A stretch of DNA of 64,000 nucleotides from Albidovulum litorale. Lineage in GTDB: Bacteria > Pseudomonadota > Alphaproteobacteria > Rhodobacterales > Rhodobacteraceae. Under the pieces are notes generated by a model. That model had not been told where the DNA came from, made no database searches, and saw only the letters and a list, made by a program, of their open reading frames with translations. This document shows, in pieces, positions 51,801-60,542 of this stretch; positions within the stretch are counted from its first letter, which is position 1; each line of letters opens with the position of its first letter. Location: positions 1-64,000 of the forward strand of contig NZ_JAOWKZ010000004.1 of the NCBI RefSeq assembly GCF_025751495.1. Reading direction: 5' to 3'. The position numbers were made by a program, and so were the translations under genes.

Positions 51801-52460
51801 ATGCGCTATCGCGATCGAACGGAAGCCGGCGAAAGGCTGGCACAGGAGCTTAAGGCGCTCGACTTGCCCGACCCAGTGGTCCTTGCCCTTCCCCGGGGCG
51901 GCGTTCCGGTTGCCTATGAGGTGGCGCGCGAGCTTGCCGCGCCGCTTGATCTTGTCATGGTGCGCAAGATCGGCGTGCCTTCTCAGCCAGAGCTTGCCGC
52001 CGGCGCGGTTGTCAACGGTGCCAATCCCGAGATCGTGGTGAATGAGGAGGTCGCCCGCCATGCGCGACTGGTGCCTGCCGACATCGAGAGGCTGGCTGAA
52101 GCACAGCTGGACCTGATCCGCGAACGCCGGGGGCTTTATCTGAAAGGCCGCGTGCAGGTGCCGCTATCGGGCCGCACTGCCGTCGTCGTCGATGACGGCA
52201 TTGCCACGGGCGCGACGATGCGGGCGGCACTGAAGGCGGTGCGGCGGCAGGCACCCGCACGAATTGTGCTTGCAGTGCCGGTCGCGGCGCCCGAGACGCT
52301 TGAGGCGATGAAGAAAGAGGCCGATCTGATCGTCTGCCCGAATGTGCCGACCTATCTCGGCGCGATCGGGGCGTTCTACGTCACCTTCGATCAGACTTCG
52401 GATGACGAGGTCATCCGGCTTCTCGATGCGGCGGCTGAGCGGCCCGCTTCAGGGCAATGA
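51801..52460 (+). CDS. Phosphoribosyltransferase family protein
   Basis: A 219-aa type I PRTase. The PRPP loop VVVDDGIATGATMRAAL is intact, with ALPRGGVPVAYEVA and MVRKIGVPSQPELAAGAV ahead of it. This subgroup is found alone or fused to hydrolases in stress islands with Hsp20, DUF2267 and PEP synthase genes; the substrate base is unknown. The 3' end overlaps the convergent antiporter gene by 50 bp. A GGGAGAT ribosome binding site precedes the start. Confidence 0.85.
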   Translation: MRYRDRTEAGERLAQELKALDLPDPVVLALPRGGVPVAYEVARELAAPLDLVMVRKIGVPSQPELAAGAVVNGANPEIVVNEEVARHARLVPADIERLAEAQLDLIRERRGLYLKGRVQVPLSGRTAVVVDDGIATGATMRAALKAVRRQAPARIVLAVPVAAPETLEAMKKEADLIVCPNVPTYLGAIGAFYVTFDQTSDDEVIRLLDAAAERPASGQ

Positions 52461-53589
52461 CGGTGATCAGCGGGCCAACGACCTCAAAGACGACGGTGCT
52501 GGCGATGGTGATCCCGAGGATCACTTCGGCCCGCTCGGGAAAGCGTTCACCGGCAATCAGTGCCATGCCGATGGCAACGCCCGCCTGCGGCATTAGCGCG
52601 AGACCGGAAAGCCACCCCTCGCGGGCCGGCAGACCGGCAATTGCCCCGCCGATCCATCCGCCGGTTACCCGTGACAGGGCGCGCAACCCGATATAGGCGG
52701 CACCGGCGAGGCCAAGCCCCCCAAGCGATGTGGGGTCGAGTGAGGCACCCGCCATCACGAAAAGAAGCAGCATGAACGGCCATTCGATTCGCTCGATTTC
52801 GTGGAACGGCCGGTCGTGGTGGCGGGCGAAATGGGCAATGACGGTGCCGCAGACCATGCCGGTCAGAAGAAAGGAAAGCCCGAGATAGAGCGACAATCCG
52901 GTGCAGAGAAAGACGAGGCCAAGCGCCTCCATCAGCGTCGGCTCCCCGGGTTTGAGGCGGCCGGTCAGATAGGCGGCGGGCAGGCCGATTGCCGCGCCAA
53001 GAGCGATGGACCCGCCAAGATCCACCAGCGTCTGGAACAAAGGCCCGGGTGTCGGCCCGCCCATGGTCAGATCGGCAATCAGAATAAGAAGGCTGAACAG
53101 AAGGATGCCCCAGGCGTCGTCGATGGCCACGATGCCAAGGATGTTTGTCGCGAAGCGTCCCTTTGCGCCGACGGACCGGATCACCTCATGTGTGGCTGCC
53201 GGATCGGTCGCGACGGCAAGTCCCGCCAGCATCAGCGCCAGCACCGGATCGCCGGACAGAAGCCATAGCCCCACCCCAACAAATGCGGCCGAGGTCAGGA
53301 CTACTGCCAGTGACAGCGTCAGGATCTCGCGCCCATGTGCGTGCAGCGTTTCGGGCTTGAGCCTGCCGCCCAACAGGAAGGCAACCATCGTCAGGGCGGT
53401 TGGGGCAACCGCGTCATCAGTCCCGGCAAGCGCCGTGGGCAGAAGATCCAGACCCGGCGGTCCGATTGCCACGCCCAACAGGATCAGCAGGGTGACCCGC
53501 GGCACATGCGCCCGGCGTTCGAGGGCGTCGATGCCGATGCTGGCGAGGAACAAGGCTCCGATAGCAAGAACGGTTAGCGCTTCTCCCAT
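52411..53589 (-). CDS. Cation/proton antiporter (CPA family)
   Basis: A 392-aa Na+/H+ exchanger-type membrane protein with about 12 helices. Conserved regions are VPRVTLLILLGVAIGPPGLD, SGDPVLALMLAGLAVATDPA and NILGIVAIDDAWGILLFSLL, the last holding the Asp-Asp ion-binding pair of CPA proteins. It lies 4 bp after the CBS-protein gene at the end of the Na+-NQR operon, so it may exchange Na+ and H+ across the membrane charged by the pump. The ATG at 53589 is chosen; a longer form from 53613 would overlap the CBS gene. Confidence 0.85.
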   Translation of the reverse strand: MGEALTVLAIGALFLASIGIDALERRAHVPRVTLLILLGVAIGPPGLDLLPTALAGTDDAVAPTALTMVAFLLGGRLKPETLHAHGREILTLSLAVVLTSAAFVGVGLWLLSGDPVLALMLAGLAVATDPAATHEVIRSVGAKGRFATNILGIVAIDDAWGILLFSLLILIADLTMGGPTPGPLFQTLVDLGGSIALGAAIGLPAAYLTGRLKPGEPTLMEALGLVFLCTGLSLYLGLSFLLTGMVCGTVIAHFARHHDRPFHEIERIEWPFMLLLFVMAGASLDPTSLGGLGLAGAAYIGLRALSRVTGGWIGGAIAGLPAREGWLSGLALMPQAGVAIGMALIAGERFPERAEVILGITIASTVVFEVVGPLITVIALKRAAQPPHREAG

Positions 53590-53593
53590 TGCC

Positions 53594-53992
53594 TCACCTC
53601 CATTGATCGGCAAGCGCCCGCAGCACGTCGGCCCGGCTGATCTGACCCACGAGCCGTCCGCCCTGCATCACGGGAAACCGGCGATAGGGGCCTTTCAGAA
53701 ATGCTTCGGTCGCCGCGACGATGTCCAGATCTGCGTCAAGCGTGTGGACATTGCCGCTCATATAATCGGCGACGCTGTCGCCCCACTCCTGATAGTAGCT
53801 CGCGTTGAGTGCAGCGCGCAGGCAATCCTTCTTGGAAAGAACGCCGACCAGTTGCCCGCTGCTGTCCACGACAGGTGCCCCGGAAATGTTCCGGTCAAGC
53901 AGCAGTTTCATGGCCCGGTTGATCTCCGTGTCCGGTGCCAGCGTCACAAGGTTCCTGGCCATGTAGTCGGCGACTTTTGGGCGATCAGTCAT
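53594..53992 (-). CDS. Two-CBS-domain protein
   Basis: A 132-aa protein made of two CBS motifs: VADYMARNLVTLAPDTEINR with ISGAPVVDSSGQLVGVLSKK, and VADYMSGNVHTLDADLDIVA with YRRFPVMQGGRLVGQISRAD. CBS pairs bind AMP, ATP or similar ligands and regulate partners. Located between nqrM (8-bp overlap) and the antiporter (4-bp gap), it may give adenylate control over the antiporter. The start at 53992 matches the conserved domain start. Confidence 0.85.
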   Translation of the reverse strand: MTDRPKVADYMARNLVTLAPDTEINRAMKLLLDRNISGAPVVDSSGQLVGVLSKKDCLRAALNASYYQEWGDSVADYMSGNVHTLDADLDIVAATEAFLKGPYRRFPVMQGGRLVGQISRADVLRALADQWR

Positions 53993-54161
53993 CCTCGCAC
54001 CCTTCCTGCCGGTGGCGCGGGCACGCCGCGCAGGTTGCTCCGGGGATGCAGGACAACCCACCGCATGAGCCTGCGGGCGGACGGCGCCCGAAAAACCGGC
54101 CAATCGCGAGCCCGGCAAGGGCGAGGAGCGTGACTGCTAGGGTGGCTAGGAAACTGGTCAT
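53985..54161 (-). CDS. nqrM: Na+-NQR maturation protein NqrM
   Basis: A 58-aa protein, one N-terminal membrane helix (FLATLAVTLLALAGLAIG) followed by GSCGGLSC and further Cys in ATCAACP and EGCED. This is the DUF539/NqrM pattern (a single helix, then a Cys-rich tail with SCGG). NqrM is needed to assemble the iron centre held by NqrD and NqrE Cys residues. It sits directly after apbE, the flavin-attaching maturase, where nqrM is usually found. The tail has six Cys, somewhat more than usual. Too short for most gene callers' default cut-offs. Confidence 0.88.
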   Translation of the reverse strand: MTSFLATLAVTLLALAGLAIGRFFGRRPPAGSCGGLSCIPGATCAACPRHRQEGCEDD

Positions 54162-54170
54162 GCGATGGTC

Positions 54171-55124
54171 CTATTCTAAGACGTGGCGTGGGAAGGTGCC
54201 TGTCATGGATTCGCTGTAGGCGGGACCATGACCGGCAAGGAACAGGGCGTCGATGCCCTTCGCCCGGGCAAGCTCCGGCCCGGCTTCTGGGCCGAGGACG
54301 AGCAGCGCTGTCGCCAGCGCGTCTGCCTGTTCGGCCGTCCCGGCCAGCACCGAGACCGCGGCAAGGCCGCGCGTCGCGGGCCGTGCGGTGCGCGGGTCGA
54401 TGACGTGGCTCAGCCCCAGCCGCGGATATCCATTCGCCCTGTGTCCCGATGTGGCCAGCGCCATGTCGTGAGGCCTGACGATGCGCTGCGCCGTCCCTCC
54501 GCCGGGAGTTTCCACCGCGACCAGCCAGTCGCGCCCTTCCGGATGACGCCCCCGGCATGCCACCTCGCCACCAAGCTCGATCAGGAAATTCCGGTGCCCG
54601 AGAATTTCAAGCGCCACAACCATCCGGTCGAGCGCATACCCCTTGGCAATGCCGCAAAGGTCGATGGTCAACTCGGGCATGGCCTTGCGAATGGCATCCG
54701 GGCGCGCATTCAGATCGGCGGGATCACCTGCCCCCTTTCCCGCTATCGGGCCAAAGCCATAGCGGTGGACCAACGGGCCGACCGTGGGGTTGAAGGCGCC
54801 ACCGCTTAACCGCGAGACGTCCAGCGCATTCGAAAGCGTTTGGGCGAGAATTGGCGCGACCTTCTGCCAGCCAGTTTCGCGCGACATGTTGAACCGGGTC
54901 AGATCAGACTCCGCGCGATAGGGCGACATCGCCGCATCTACCGCGGCGATTTCGGACAAAAGCGCGTACCGCACGGCGTCGGAATCGATTCTGTCCGGCA
55001 AAACAACATGCCAGCTGCCGCCGAAGGCCAGTCCCGCCAACCGTGTCACCGCCTGCGCGGCACCAGCCGGCAGGGCGGCACTGGCGGCGGCGGACATGAG
55101 GAACAGGCGACGGGTCAGGTCCAT
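54171..55124 (-). CDS. apbE: FAD:protein FMN transferase (flavin maturase ApbE)
   Basis: A 317-aa ApbE-family enzyme that attaches FMN to Thr residues of target proteins such as NqrC and NqrB. The N-terminus has a twin-Arg-like TRRLFLMSAAASAALPAGA export signal, placing it outside the cytoplasm, where the NqrC target loop lies. Conserved blocks are SPYRAESDLTRFN, GGAFNPTVGPLVHRYGFGP, LCGIAKGYALDRM, FLIELGGEVACRG, ATSGHRANG, and VIDPRTARPA. Starts 3 bp after nqrF. Confidence 0.92.
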   Translation of the reverse strand: MDLTRRLFLMSAAASAALPAGAAQAVTRLAGLAFGGSWHVVLPDRIDSDAVRYALLSEIAAVDAAMSPYRAESDLTRFNMSRETGWQKVAPILAQTLSNALDVSRLSGGAFNPTVGPLVHRYGFGPIAGKGAGDPADLNARPDAIRKAMPELTIDLCGIAKGYALDRMVVALEILGHRNFLIELGGEVACRGRHPEGRDWLVAVETPGGGTAQRIVRPHDMALATSGHRANGYPRLGLSHVIDPRTARPATRGLAAVSVLAGTAEQADALATALLVLGPEAGPELARAKGIDALFLAGHGPAYSESMTGTFPRHVLE

Positions 55125-55127
55125 GTC

Positions 55128-56348
55128 TCAGCCTCCGAAATCGTCGTTGAAGATGGCGTCCGGTTCGACCCCGGCATCCGACAACATGGCAAGGACGGCC
55201 TTGATCATCAGGGGCGGGCCGCAAAGGTAGTATTCGCACTCCTCGGGCGCGGGGTGAGTGGCGAGGAAACGTTCGGCCACGACCGAATGAATGAACCCCC
55301 TTGGCCCGTCCCAGCCGTCCCCCGGGCGCGGGTCTGACAGGGCGACGGTCCAGCGAAAATTCGGATGTTCCGTGGCCAGCGCATCGAATTCGTCGGAGTA
55401 GAACAACTCATCCCGGTTCCGTGCGCCGTACCAGAAGCTCATGCGCCGCGCCGTGCCCAGCCGCTGCAACTGGTCGAGGATGATCGCGCGCAGGGGCGCC
55501 ATGCCGACCCCGCCGCCGATGAAGACCATCTCGCGCCCGGTCTCCTGCGCGCGAAAGCTGCCGAAGGGGCCCGAGACGGTGAGCCGGTCGCCGGGCTTCA
55601 CACAGAAGAGGTAGGACGACACCTTTCCGGGCGGCGCATCGGCAAGCTGTGGCGGGGGCAGGGCAAGACGGATATTGAAGACAAGGCGCCCGGCTTCGCT
55701 GTCCTCCAGCCGGTTCGAGATCGAATAGGCGCGGGTTTCCGGCTTACCACTATCGGAGTGCAGGGCGCGGATGGGTGCCCAGACCTTTGCGTGCGCATCG
55801 GGCACCTCAAGCATGTGGAAATCCAGCCGATAGGGCGGCGCGGTGATCTGGAAGAACGATCCGGCGGGCAATGCGGGCCTGGCATCTTCTGGCAGGTCCA
55901 CGACAACCTCGCGGATCAAGGGGGTAAGGAACCGTGCGGCGCTGACCGTGCAGTCATAGGACTTCGCGCCCGCCAGATCCTCGGGCAGATCGATCTCCAC
56001 ATCGCCCCGCAAAGTCACCTGACAGGCCAGCCGCAGACCCGCCGCGATCTCCGCCCGGCTCAGATGCTCCCGCTCGGTCGGCAGCGGTGCGCCGCCGCCC
56101 TGCGTGACCCGGACCCGGCACAGCCCGCAGGTCCCCGCACCGGCGCAGGCCGAGGGGATCAGGATGCCGCCATCCCCCAGTGCGGTCAGCAGCCGCTGGC
56201 CGGTGCGGGCGGCGATGTTTTCCGTCCCGTTGATCGTCACGGCCACGGGAAGTTCGGGCAGCAGAACCCGCCGCGCCCCCATGACAGCGAGCGCCAGTAG
56301 CAGAAGCAGGGCGGTCAGAAGCACGGTGCCAAGGAGGATCGCGGTCAT
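55128..56348 (-). CDS. nqrF: Na+-translocating NADH:quinone reductase subunit F
   Basis: A 406-aa entry subunit: NADH oxidation by FAD, then a 2Fe-2S centre. One N-terminal membrane helix is followed by a ferredoxin domain with Cys68, Cys74, Cys77 ([12 protein letters not shown]) and Cys109 (LACQV), exactly the NqrF spacing. The FAD-binding part has RAYSISN, and the NADH part has [12 protein letters not shown] and [10 protein letters not shown], ending with IFNDDFGG. The start at 56348 overlaps the nqrE stop (ATGA). Confidence 0.94.
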   Translation of the reverse strand: MTAILLGTVLLTALLLLLALAVMGARRVLLPELPVAVTINGTENIAARTGQRLLTALGDGGILIPSACAGAGTCGLCRVRVTQGGGAPLPTEREHLSRAEIAAGLRLACQVTLRGDVEIDLPEDLAGAKSYDCTVSAARFLTPLIREVVVDLPEDARPALPAGSFFQITAPPYRLDFHMLEVPDAHAKVWAPIRALHSDSGKPETRAYSISNRLEDSEAGRLVFNIRLALPPPQLADAPPGKVSSYLFCVKPGDRLTVSGPFGSFRAQETGREMVFIGGGVGMAPLRAIILDQLQRLGTARRMSFWYGARNRDELFYSDEFDALATEHPNFRWTVALSDPRPGDGWDGPRGFIHSVVAERFLATHPAPEECEYYLCGPPLMIKAVLAMLSDAGVEPDAIFNDDFGG

Positions 56349-56947
56349 GGCGCCCCCCATCCTGCGACGGCAGAGAGGCCAAGCGACATGAGGCCGGTGA
56401 CCAGAAACGCCGAACCGAGGCCCTGAAGCCCTGCTGGGATCAGGCTGTATCTCAGCCGTTCGCGGATCGCTGCGAAGGTGACGATGGCAAGCGCCCAGCC
56501 GATCCCAGTGCCAAGGCCGTAGACCACGGATTCGGCGAAGCTGTAGCGGCGTTCGACCATGAAAAGGCTGGCACCCAGAATGGCGCAGTTCACGGTGATG
56601 AGCGGCAGGAAGATGCCAAGCGCCCGGTAAAGCCCCGGCGCGAAGCGATCGAGGGTCATTTCAAGGATCTGCACCATTGCCGCTATGACGCCGATGAAGG
56701 CGATGAGCCTGAGATAGGTCAGGTCGAGATCTGGCAGTCCCGCCCAGGCCCATGCGCCCTCGCTCAAGAGGTAGGTATGGATCAGGTTGTTCGCGGGCAC
56801 GGTAATTACCTGCACAACGATCAGGGCCAGTCCGAGCCCCGCCGCTGTTTCCACTCGCCGCGACACGGCAAGAAAGGTGCACATGCCGAGGAAGAACGAC
56901 AGCGCAAGGTTCTCGCCGATCATCGCGGTGAGGAAGAGGTCGCTCAT
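56345..56947 (-). CDS. nqrE: Na+-translocating NADH:quinone reductase subunit E
   Basis: A 200-aa integral membrane subunit with six helices, paralogous to NqrD. The two Cys that bind the intramembrane iron centre are conserved: Cys23 in [12 protein letters not shown] and Cys121 in [15 protein letters not shown]. Length and helices match the family. Translationally coupled on both sides. Confidence 0.94.
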   Translation of the reverse strand: MSDLFLTAMIGENLALSFFLGMCTFLAVSRRVETAAGLGLALIVVQVITVPANNLIHTYLLSEGAWAWAGLPDLDLTYLRLIAFIGVIAAMVQILEMTLDRFAPGLYRALGIFLPLITVNCAILGASLFMVERRYSFAESVVYGLGTGIGWALAIVTFAAIRERLRYSLIPAGLQGLGSAFLVTGLMSLGLSAVAGWGAP

Positions 56948-57594
56948 GCGTCCTCCTCTTCGCTACTGAGTTGGTATTCCGGCCTTTCTACCTGCGCGGG
57001 ACGCCATGCGCGGATCGCCCAGATCAGAAGGCCGAGGATGAAGAAGGCCGCGGGCGCGCGCTGCATCAGGGCAAGGGTCGTGAACCCGTCAAGTCCGAGC
57101 ATCGGTGCCAGCGGCACACCGAGGATTGTCCCCAGGCCAAGCCCTTCACGCAGCGTTCCGACGACGATCAGGATAAGACTGTAGCCCAGCCCGTTGCCGA
57201 GCGCGTCGAGAAAGCTCTCCCCCGGCGGATGACGCATGGCAAAGGCCTCGGCCCGGCCCATGACGAGGCAGTTGGTGACGATGAGGCCGACGAAGACCGA
57301 CAGGCGCTGGCTCATCTCATAGGCGAAGGCGCGCAGCAGCCCGTCCATGACGATGACGAGGGCCGAGATGATGGTGATCTGGATGATCAGCCGCACGGAA
57401 TGGGGAATGTGGTTACGGATCATGCTGATGAGCGTGGCCGAGAGGCTGATCACCACGGTCAGCGCCAGCGACATGGTCAATGCGGTGGCAAGGGTCGTCG
57501 TCACTGCAAGCGCCGAGCAGATGCCGAGGATCTGCAGCGTGATCGGGTTTTCGTCGATCAGGGGGCGGGTCAGGCGGTCGGGCAATCCGGTCAT
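56944..57594 (-). CDS. nqrD: Na+-translocating NADH:quinone reductase subunit D
   Basis: A 216-aa membrane subunit with six helices. The iron-centre ligands are Cys26 in [12 protein letters not shown] and Cys109 in [18 protein letters not shown]. The start at 57594 fits the family N-terminus ([10 protein letters not shown]); an upstream extension in frame overlaps nqrC and is rejected. Confidence 0.94.
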   Translation of the reverse strand: MTGLPDRLTRPLIDENPITLQILGICSALAVTTTLATALTMSLALTVVISLSATLISMIRNHIPHSVRLIIQITIISALVIVMDGLLRAFAYEMSQRLSVFVGLIVTNCLVMGRAEAFAMRHPPGESFLDALGNGLGYSLILIVVGTLREGLGLGTILGVPLAPMLGLDGFTTLALMQRAPAAFFILGLLIWAIRAWRPAQVERPEYQLSSEEEDA

Positions 57595-57595
57595 G

Positions 57596-58393
57596 TCAGA
57601 AGCCCCTCTCGCGCAGCCGGTCGAGGAAGGGCCCGAAGCCCTGATCGCCCAGCCAGAAGGTAAGCATCGCGGTGATGCCGTTGCCGGTGCGGGTTGCGCC
57701 GGAAATGCCGTCGACCTCATAGGGCCCGGCTGCCCCCTGCGTGACGCGGATCATGATCCGGCCGTCGTCGTCCGTGATCCGGTGTCCGGGCCAGAGCGCC
57801 TGCCAGTCCGGTTCGGCGATCCGGGCGCCGATGCCGGGGGTTTCGGCCTGCTCGACAATGGTCAGCGCCGCAACCGTGTTCAGATCGGGCTCCAGCGCGA
57901 GATAGGCGCGGATCAGCGACTGATAGCCCATGCCCGAGACGGGAAGGACGACGAGGTGCAGTCTGCCGTCCCGTTCCAGCAGGTAAACCGGCGCATGGGT
58001 GGCGATGCGCTTCAGTCCGGCGGGGTCGGCTCCCGGCGGCAGGTCGCGGCTGGTGGCCGGGCCTTTCGCGGCTTCGTCCGGGTCGAAGCTGGCCGGGTCG
58101 ATTGCGGGGTCATACTGCCCGGACTGCAGATCGACGATGCGGGTTTCCAGCGTGTCGATCCCGGCCTCGACCATCAGGCCTCTGAGACCCGGCAGTGTGT
58201 TCAGCATGGCGTCGAGGCGCGCCTGACGTTCGCGTTCTACATGGACCTGCTGGTAGGGTTTCAGCACGGTCGCGGCGGTCGAAACCCCGAGTGCCGCGAC
58301 GAAGGCCACAAGAACGGTCATGCCCACGGCCTTGCGCGGATCGTCGTTCGCCATGGCGAACAGCCGCCACCAGGGGACAGGGGTTTCAGCCAC
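57596..58393 (-). CDS. nqrC: Na+-translocating NADH:quinone reductase subunit C
   Basis: A 265-aa subunit with one N-terminal membrane helix and a periplasmic FMN-binding domain. The flavinylation motif is GISGATRTGNGI, with Thr234 the FMN acceptor for ApbE. MGYQSLIRAYLALEPDLNTV and EQAETPGIGARI are further family blocks. It overlaps the end of nqrB by 8 bp. Confidence 0.93.
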   Translation of the reverse strand: MAETPVPWWRLFAMANDDPRKAVGMTVLVAFVAALGVSTAATVLKPYQQVHVERERQARLDAMLNTLPGLRGLMVEAGIDTLETRIVDLQSGQYDPAIDPASFDPDEAAKGPATSRDLPPGADPAGLKRIATHAPVYLLERDGRLHLVVLPVSGMGYQSLIRAYLALEPDLNTVAALTIVEQAETPGIGARIAEPDWQALWPGHRITDDDGRIMIRVTQGAAGPYEVDGISGATRTGNGITAMLTFWLGDQGFGPFLDRLRERGF

Positions 58394-59153
58394 GGGCGGA
58401 CCTCCTGCCGGTTCGGGCGCGGATCACGATGTCGTCGATCAGCGGCGCGACGAGCCCCGCGAGAAGTGCTGCAAAGACGACCGCCGACGCCAGACCCGTT
58501 GCACTGAAAAACGCGGCGAGAAGCCCAGCGACAATTCCATAGAGCCATCGCCCCGCCTGCGTCGCTGCCGAGGCAACGGGGTCCGCGACGAGGAAGGTCG
58601 CCGCGAAGAGCGCAGCGAGGAATGTCTCGGGTTCGGGTGCAGTCCCGTTCACCACGGCGAAGCCGGCGATGAGCCCGATGGCAAGCGCGACCAGAACCCG
58701 CCAGAAGACGAGCCCGAGGGCCAGCAGCAGGGCGAGGCCCGGCAGCGTTGCATAGCCGAGGTCGGGACCCGGCTCTGGCAGGACGGTGCCGGGAAAGGCG
58801 AAGATCAGGAAGGCCAGCGAAACTGCGGCTGCGTTGAGAAAGCCGAAGCCGCGCCCGCCGAAGACCTGTTCGCCGATCACGATGCCGAAGCTCAGGGCCA
58901 ATGCGAGGTGCCAGAGTGGCAGATCCGTTGGCGCCATCACGCTCACGATCAGCGCGGTGGCAATGCCGTGCCACGACGGTGGCTGGCGCCGCGCGCGGGT
59001 GAAGATCAGCTCCCAGATCAGGCTGACGACCAGCGCCGTGACGAGGACGCGCAGCGCCGCGTTGCCGTTCCGGTCCAGCATGGTTAGAACAGGGGGCAGC
59101 AGGGCCAGTGTCACCGCAAATGTAACCTGCCAGGGCTGGCGGATCGCGATCAT
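58386..59153 (-). CDS. nqrB: Na+-translocating NADH:quinone reductase subunit B, short form
   Basis: Only 255 aa, against about 410-415 in Vibrio. The conserved core is clear: IFTRARRQPPSWHGIATALI, LPLWHLALALSFGIVIGEQV, FGGRGFGFLNAAAVSLAFLI, then FVLVADPV-like TFLVADPVASAATQAGRWLYG and APLIDDIVIR. Two parts are missing: the N-terminal region with the first helices, and the segment between FAFPG and the next helix, where the covalent-FMN motif (S-G-A-T) lies in other NqrB proteins. The start overlaps the nqrA stop (ATGA), so the short start is firm. It still fits an NqrB/RnfD fold, but an FMN would have to be absent or bound otherwise. Confidence 0.85.
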   Translation of the reverse strand: MIAIRQPWQVTFAVTLALLPPVLTMLDRNGNAALRVLVTALVVSLIWELIFTRARRQPPSWHGIATALIVSVMAPTDLPLWHLALALSFGIVIGEQVFGGRGFGFLNAAAVSLAFLIFAFPGTVLPEPGPDLGYATLPGLALLLALGLVFWRVLVALAIGLIAGFAVVNGTAPEPETFLAALFAATFLVADPVASAATQAGRWLYGIVAGLLAAFFSATGLASAVVFAALLAGLVAPLIDDIVIRARTGRRSARG

Positions 59154-60388
59154 CCTTCCGCCTCCATCCGGTCGAGCACGGTCCGCAATTTCGCGGCGTA
59201 GTCGGTGCCGCTGGTGCACCGGTGGCTTGCCCGTAACATGTCCTCCTCGACAAGGGCACGCCCGCCCAGCTTCTCGACACTTTCGGCATCGCCGACCGTC
59301 AGTGCCCTCAGGAACGGGACCGCCGGAATGCCGACGGGCAGCGCGGTATCGAGGCCGGCGTGGGGCAGGATCGGCCGGAGTGCACCACTTGACGAGGTCA
59401 GCGCCTTCCACAGGTTTGACGTTTGCGGCGGCACGATTCGCGCGGCAGACGTATCGTAGCGGCTTAGCCAGAGCGCTTCGTTCCCGCTGATTGCAGGGCC
59501 GGAAATCAGGTTGGCGGCCGGGGGGCTGGAACCAACGAAAAGGTCATGAAGGCTCACGCCCAGAAGCGCCCGTTTCAGGACCGGCCTGCCGGAATGCGCA
59601 TCCGTGATCGCGACGATCCGTTCGCCGGGGAATTGCCCGGTGCGCAGAAGCTGACCGATGGCGACGACGTCCTGCCAGCCAATGGTCCAGACCGGCCGGT
59701 CCCGGACCTGACCGTGCAGCTGAGCAACATGATGGCTCGTCATTGATGTCATCGGGTGCGGCGCAAAAAACGCGCGGCGAATGCCCGGAGTTTCGATCTC
59801 AGGCAGCTCGAGTCCTTCGGGAAAGCAGGTAAGCACGGCACCCTCGGTCAGAAGCGTCAGAAGCCTGAGACCGGCGGCGAATTCTTCCGCAACCCCGGGA
59901 AGCAATGCGGCCGGGTCGGGTGCGCCGTCGAACCCGGCCATGGCGTGGACAAAGATGGCGTCCGCGCGGGCATCGGGCGGGGGGATGCGCCCGAAGGGCC
60001 GGCTGCGAAAGGCTGGCCACAGGCCCCGCGACAGGAGGAGCGCGCGCGCATCGCCAGCGGTTCCGACGCGGATGGGCGCGGATGCCGCCTTCTCAGCCTT
60101 ATCGCCGTCAAGCTCGACGATCAGTGCCGAAAGTCGCCGCCCTGCGGCGAAGGTGACGGACGCGACCCGGCCTGATGCCGGGGCGACGAAGGCAATGTCG
60201 GGGTGCTTGCGGTCGGTGAACAGAACCTGACCCGCGACAACGGCGTCCCCTTCCTTCACCCGCAAATCTGCCCGCAGGCCGGGATAGTCCGCGCCGAGCA
60301 GCGCGACCGAATGCAGGCGCACCGGCGGTTCGACGGCACCACCGACAGCCCGCACGGGACGACCTTTGATGAAAGGGGTAAGGAACAT
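59150..60388 (-). CDS. nqrA: Na+-translocating NADH:quinone reductase subunit A
   Basis: A 412-aa peripheral subunit. The N-terminal KGRPVRAVGGAVEPP, VALLGADYPGLRADLRVKEG and VLFTDRKHPDIAFVAPASG blocks are typical of NqrA, as are FVHAMAGFDGAPDP and HHVAQLHGQVRDRPVWTIGW. It is shorter than Vibrio NqrA (about 446) by some 35 residues. The ATG at 60388 is chosen because MFLTPFIKGRP aligns with the family; 60406 is an alternative. First gene of an operon that runs through to the antiporter at 52411. Confidence 0.9.
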   Translation of the reverse strand: MFLTPFIKGRPVRAVGGAVEPPVRLHSVALLGADYPGLRADLRVKEGDAVVAGQVLFTDRKHPDIAFVAPASGRVASVTFAAGRRLSALIVELDGDKAEKAASAPIRVGTAGDARALLLSRGLWPAFRSRPFGRIPPPDARADAIFVHAMAGFDGAPDPAALLPGVAEEFAAGLRLLTLLTEGAVLTCFPEGLELPEIETPGIRRAFFAPHPMTSMTSHHVAQLHGQVRDRPVWTIGWQDVVAIGQLLRTGQFPGERIVAITDAHSGRPVLKRALLGVSLHDLFVGSSPPAANLISGPAISGNEALWLSRYDTSAARIVPPQTSNLWKALTSSSGALRPILPHAGLDTALPVGIPAVPFLRALTVGDAESVEKLGGRALVEEDMLRASHRCTSGTDYAAKLRTVLDRMEAEG

Positions 60389-60445
60389 CCGGGACACTCC
60401 AGGCATCTTGTGGATGCAGGATGGTCGGTTCTGTCCGTGCGCACC

Positions 60446-60459
60446 CTGACACACATCAA
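60446..60459. promoter_or_regulatory. FNR/FnrL-like site between nqrA and the cytochrome gene
   Basis: CTGAC-ACAC-ATCAA matches TTGAY-N4-RTCAA at 9 of 10 fixed positions. It lies 57 bp before nqrA and 83 bp before the cytochrome start, so it could serve either or both. Confidence 0.5.
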
Positions 60460-60542
60460 TGACTGGCGTCGGGGAAGCCGCAGAATGGCCTGACATTCAG
60501 TCCATGGTCGTAATCGGCCAGCCAAGGCAGGAGTCCCTACCG

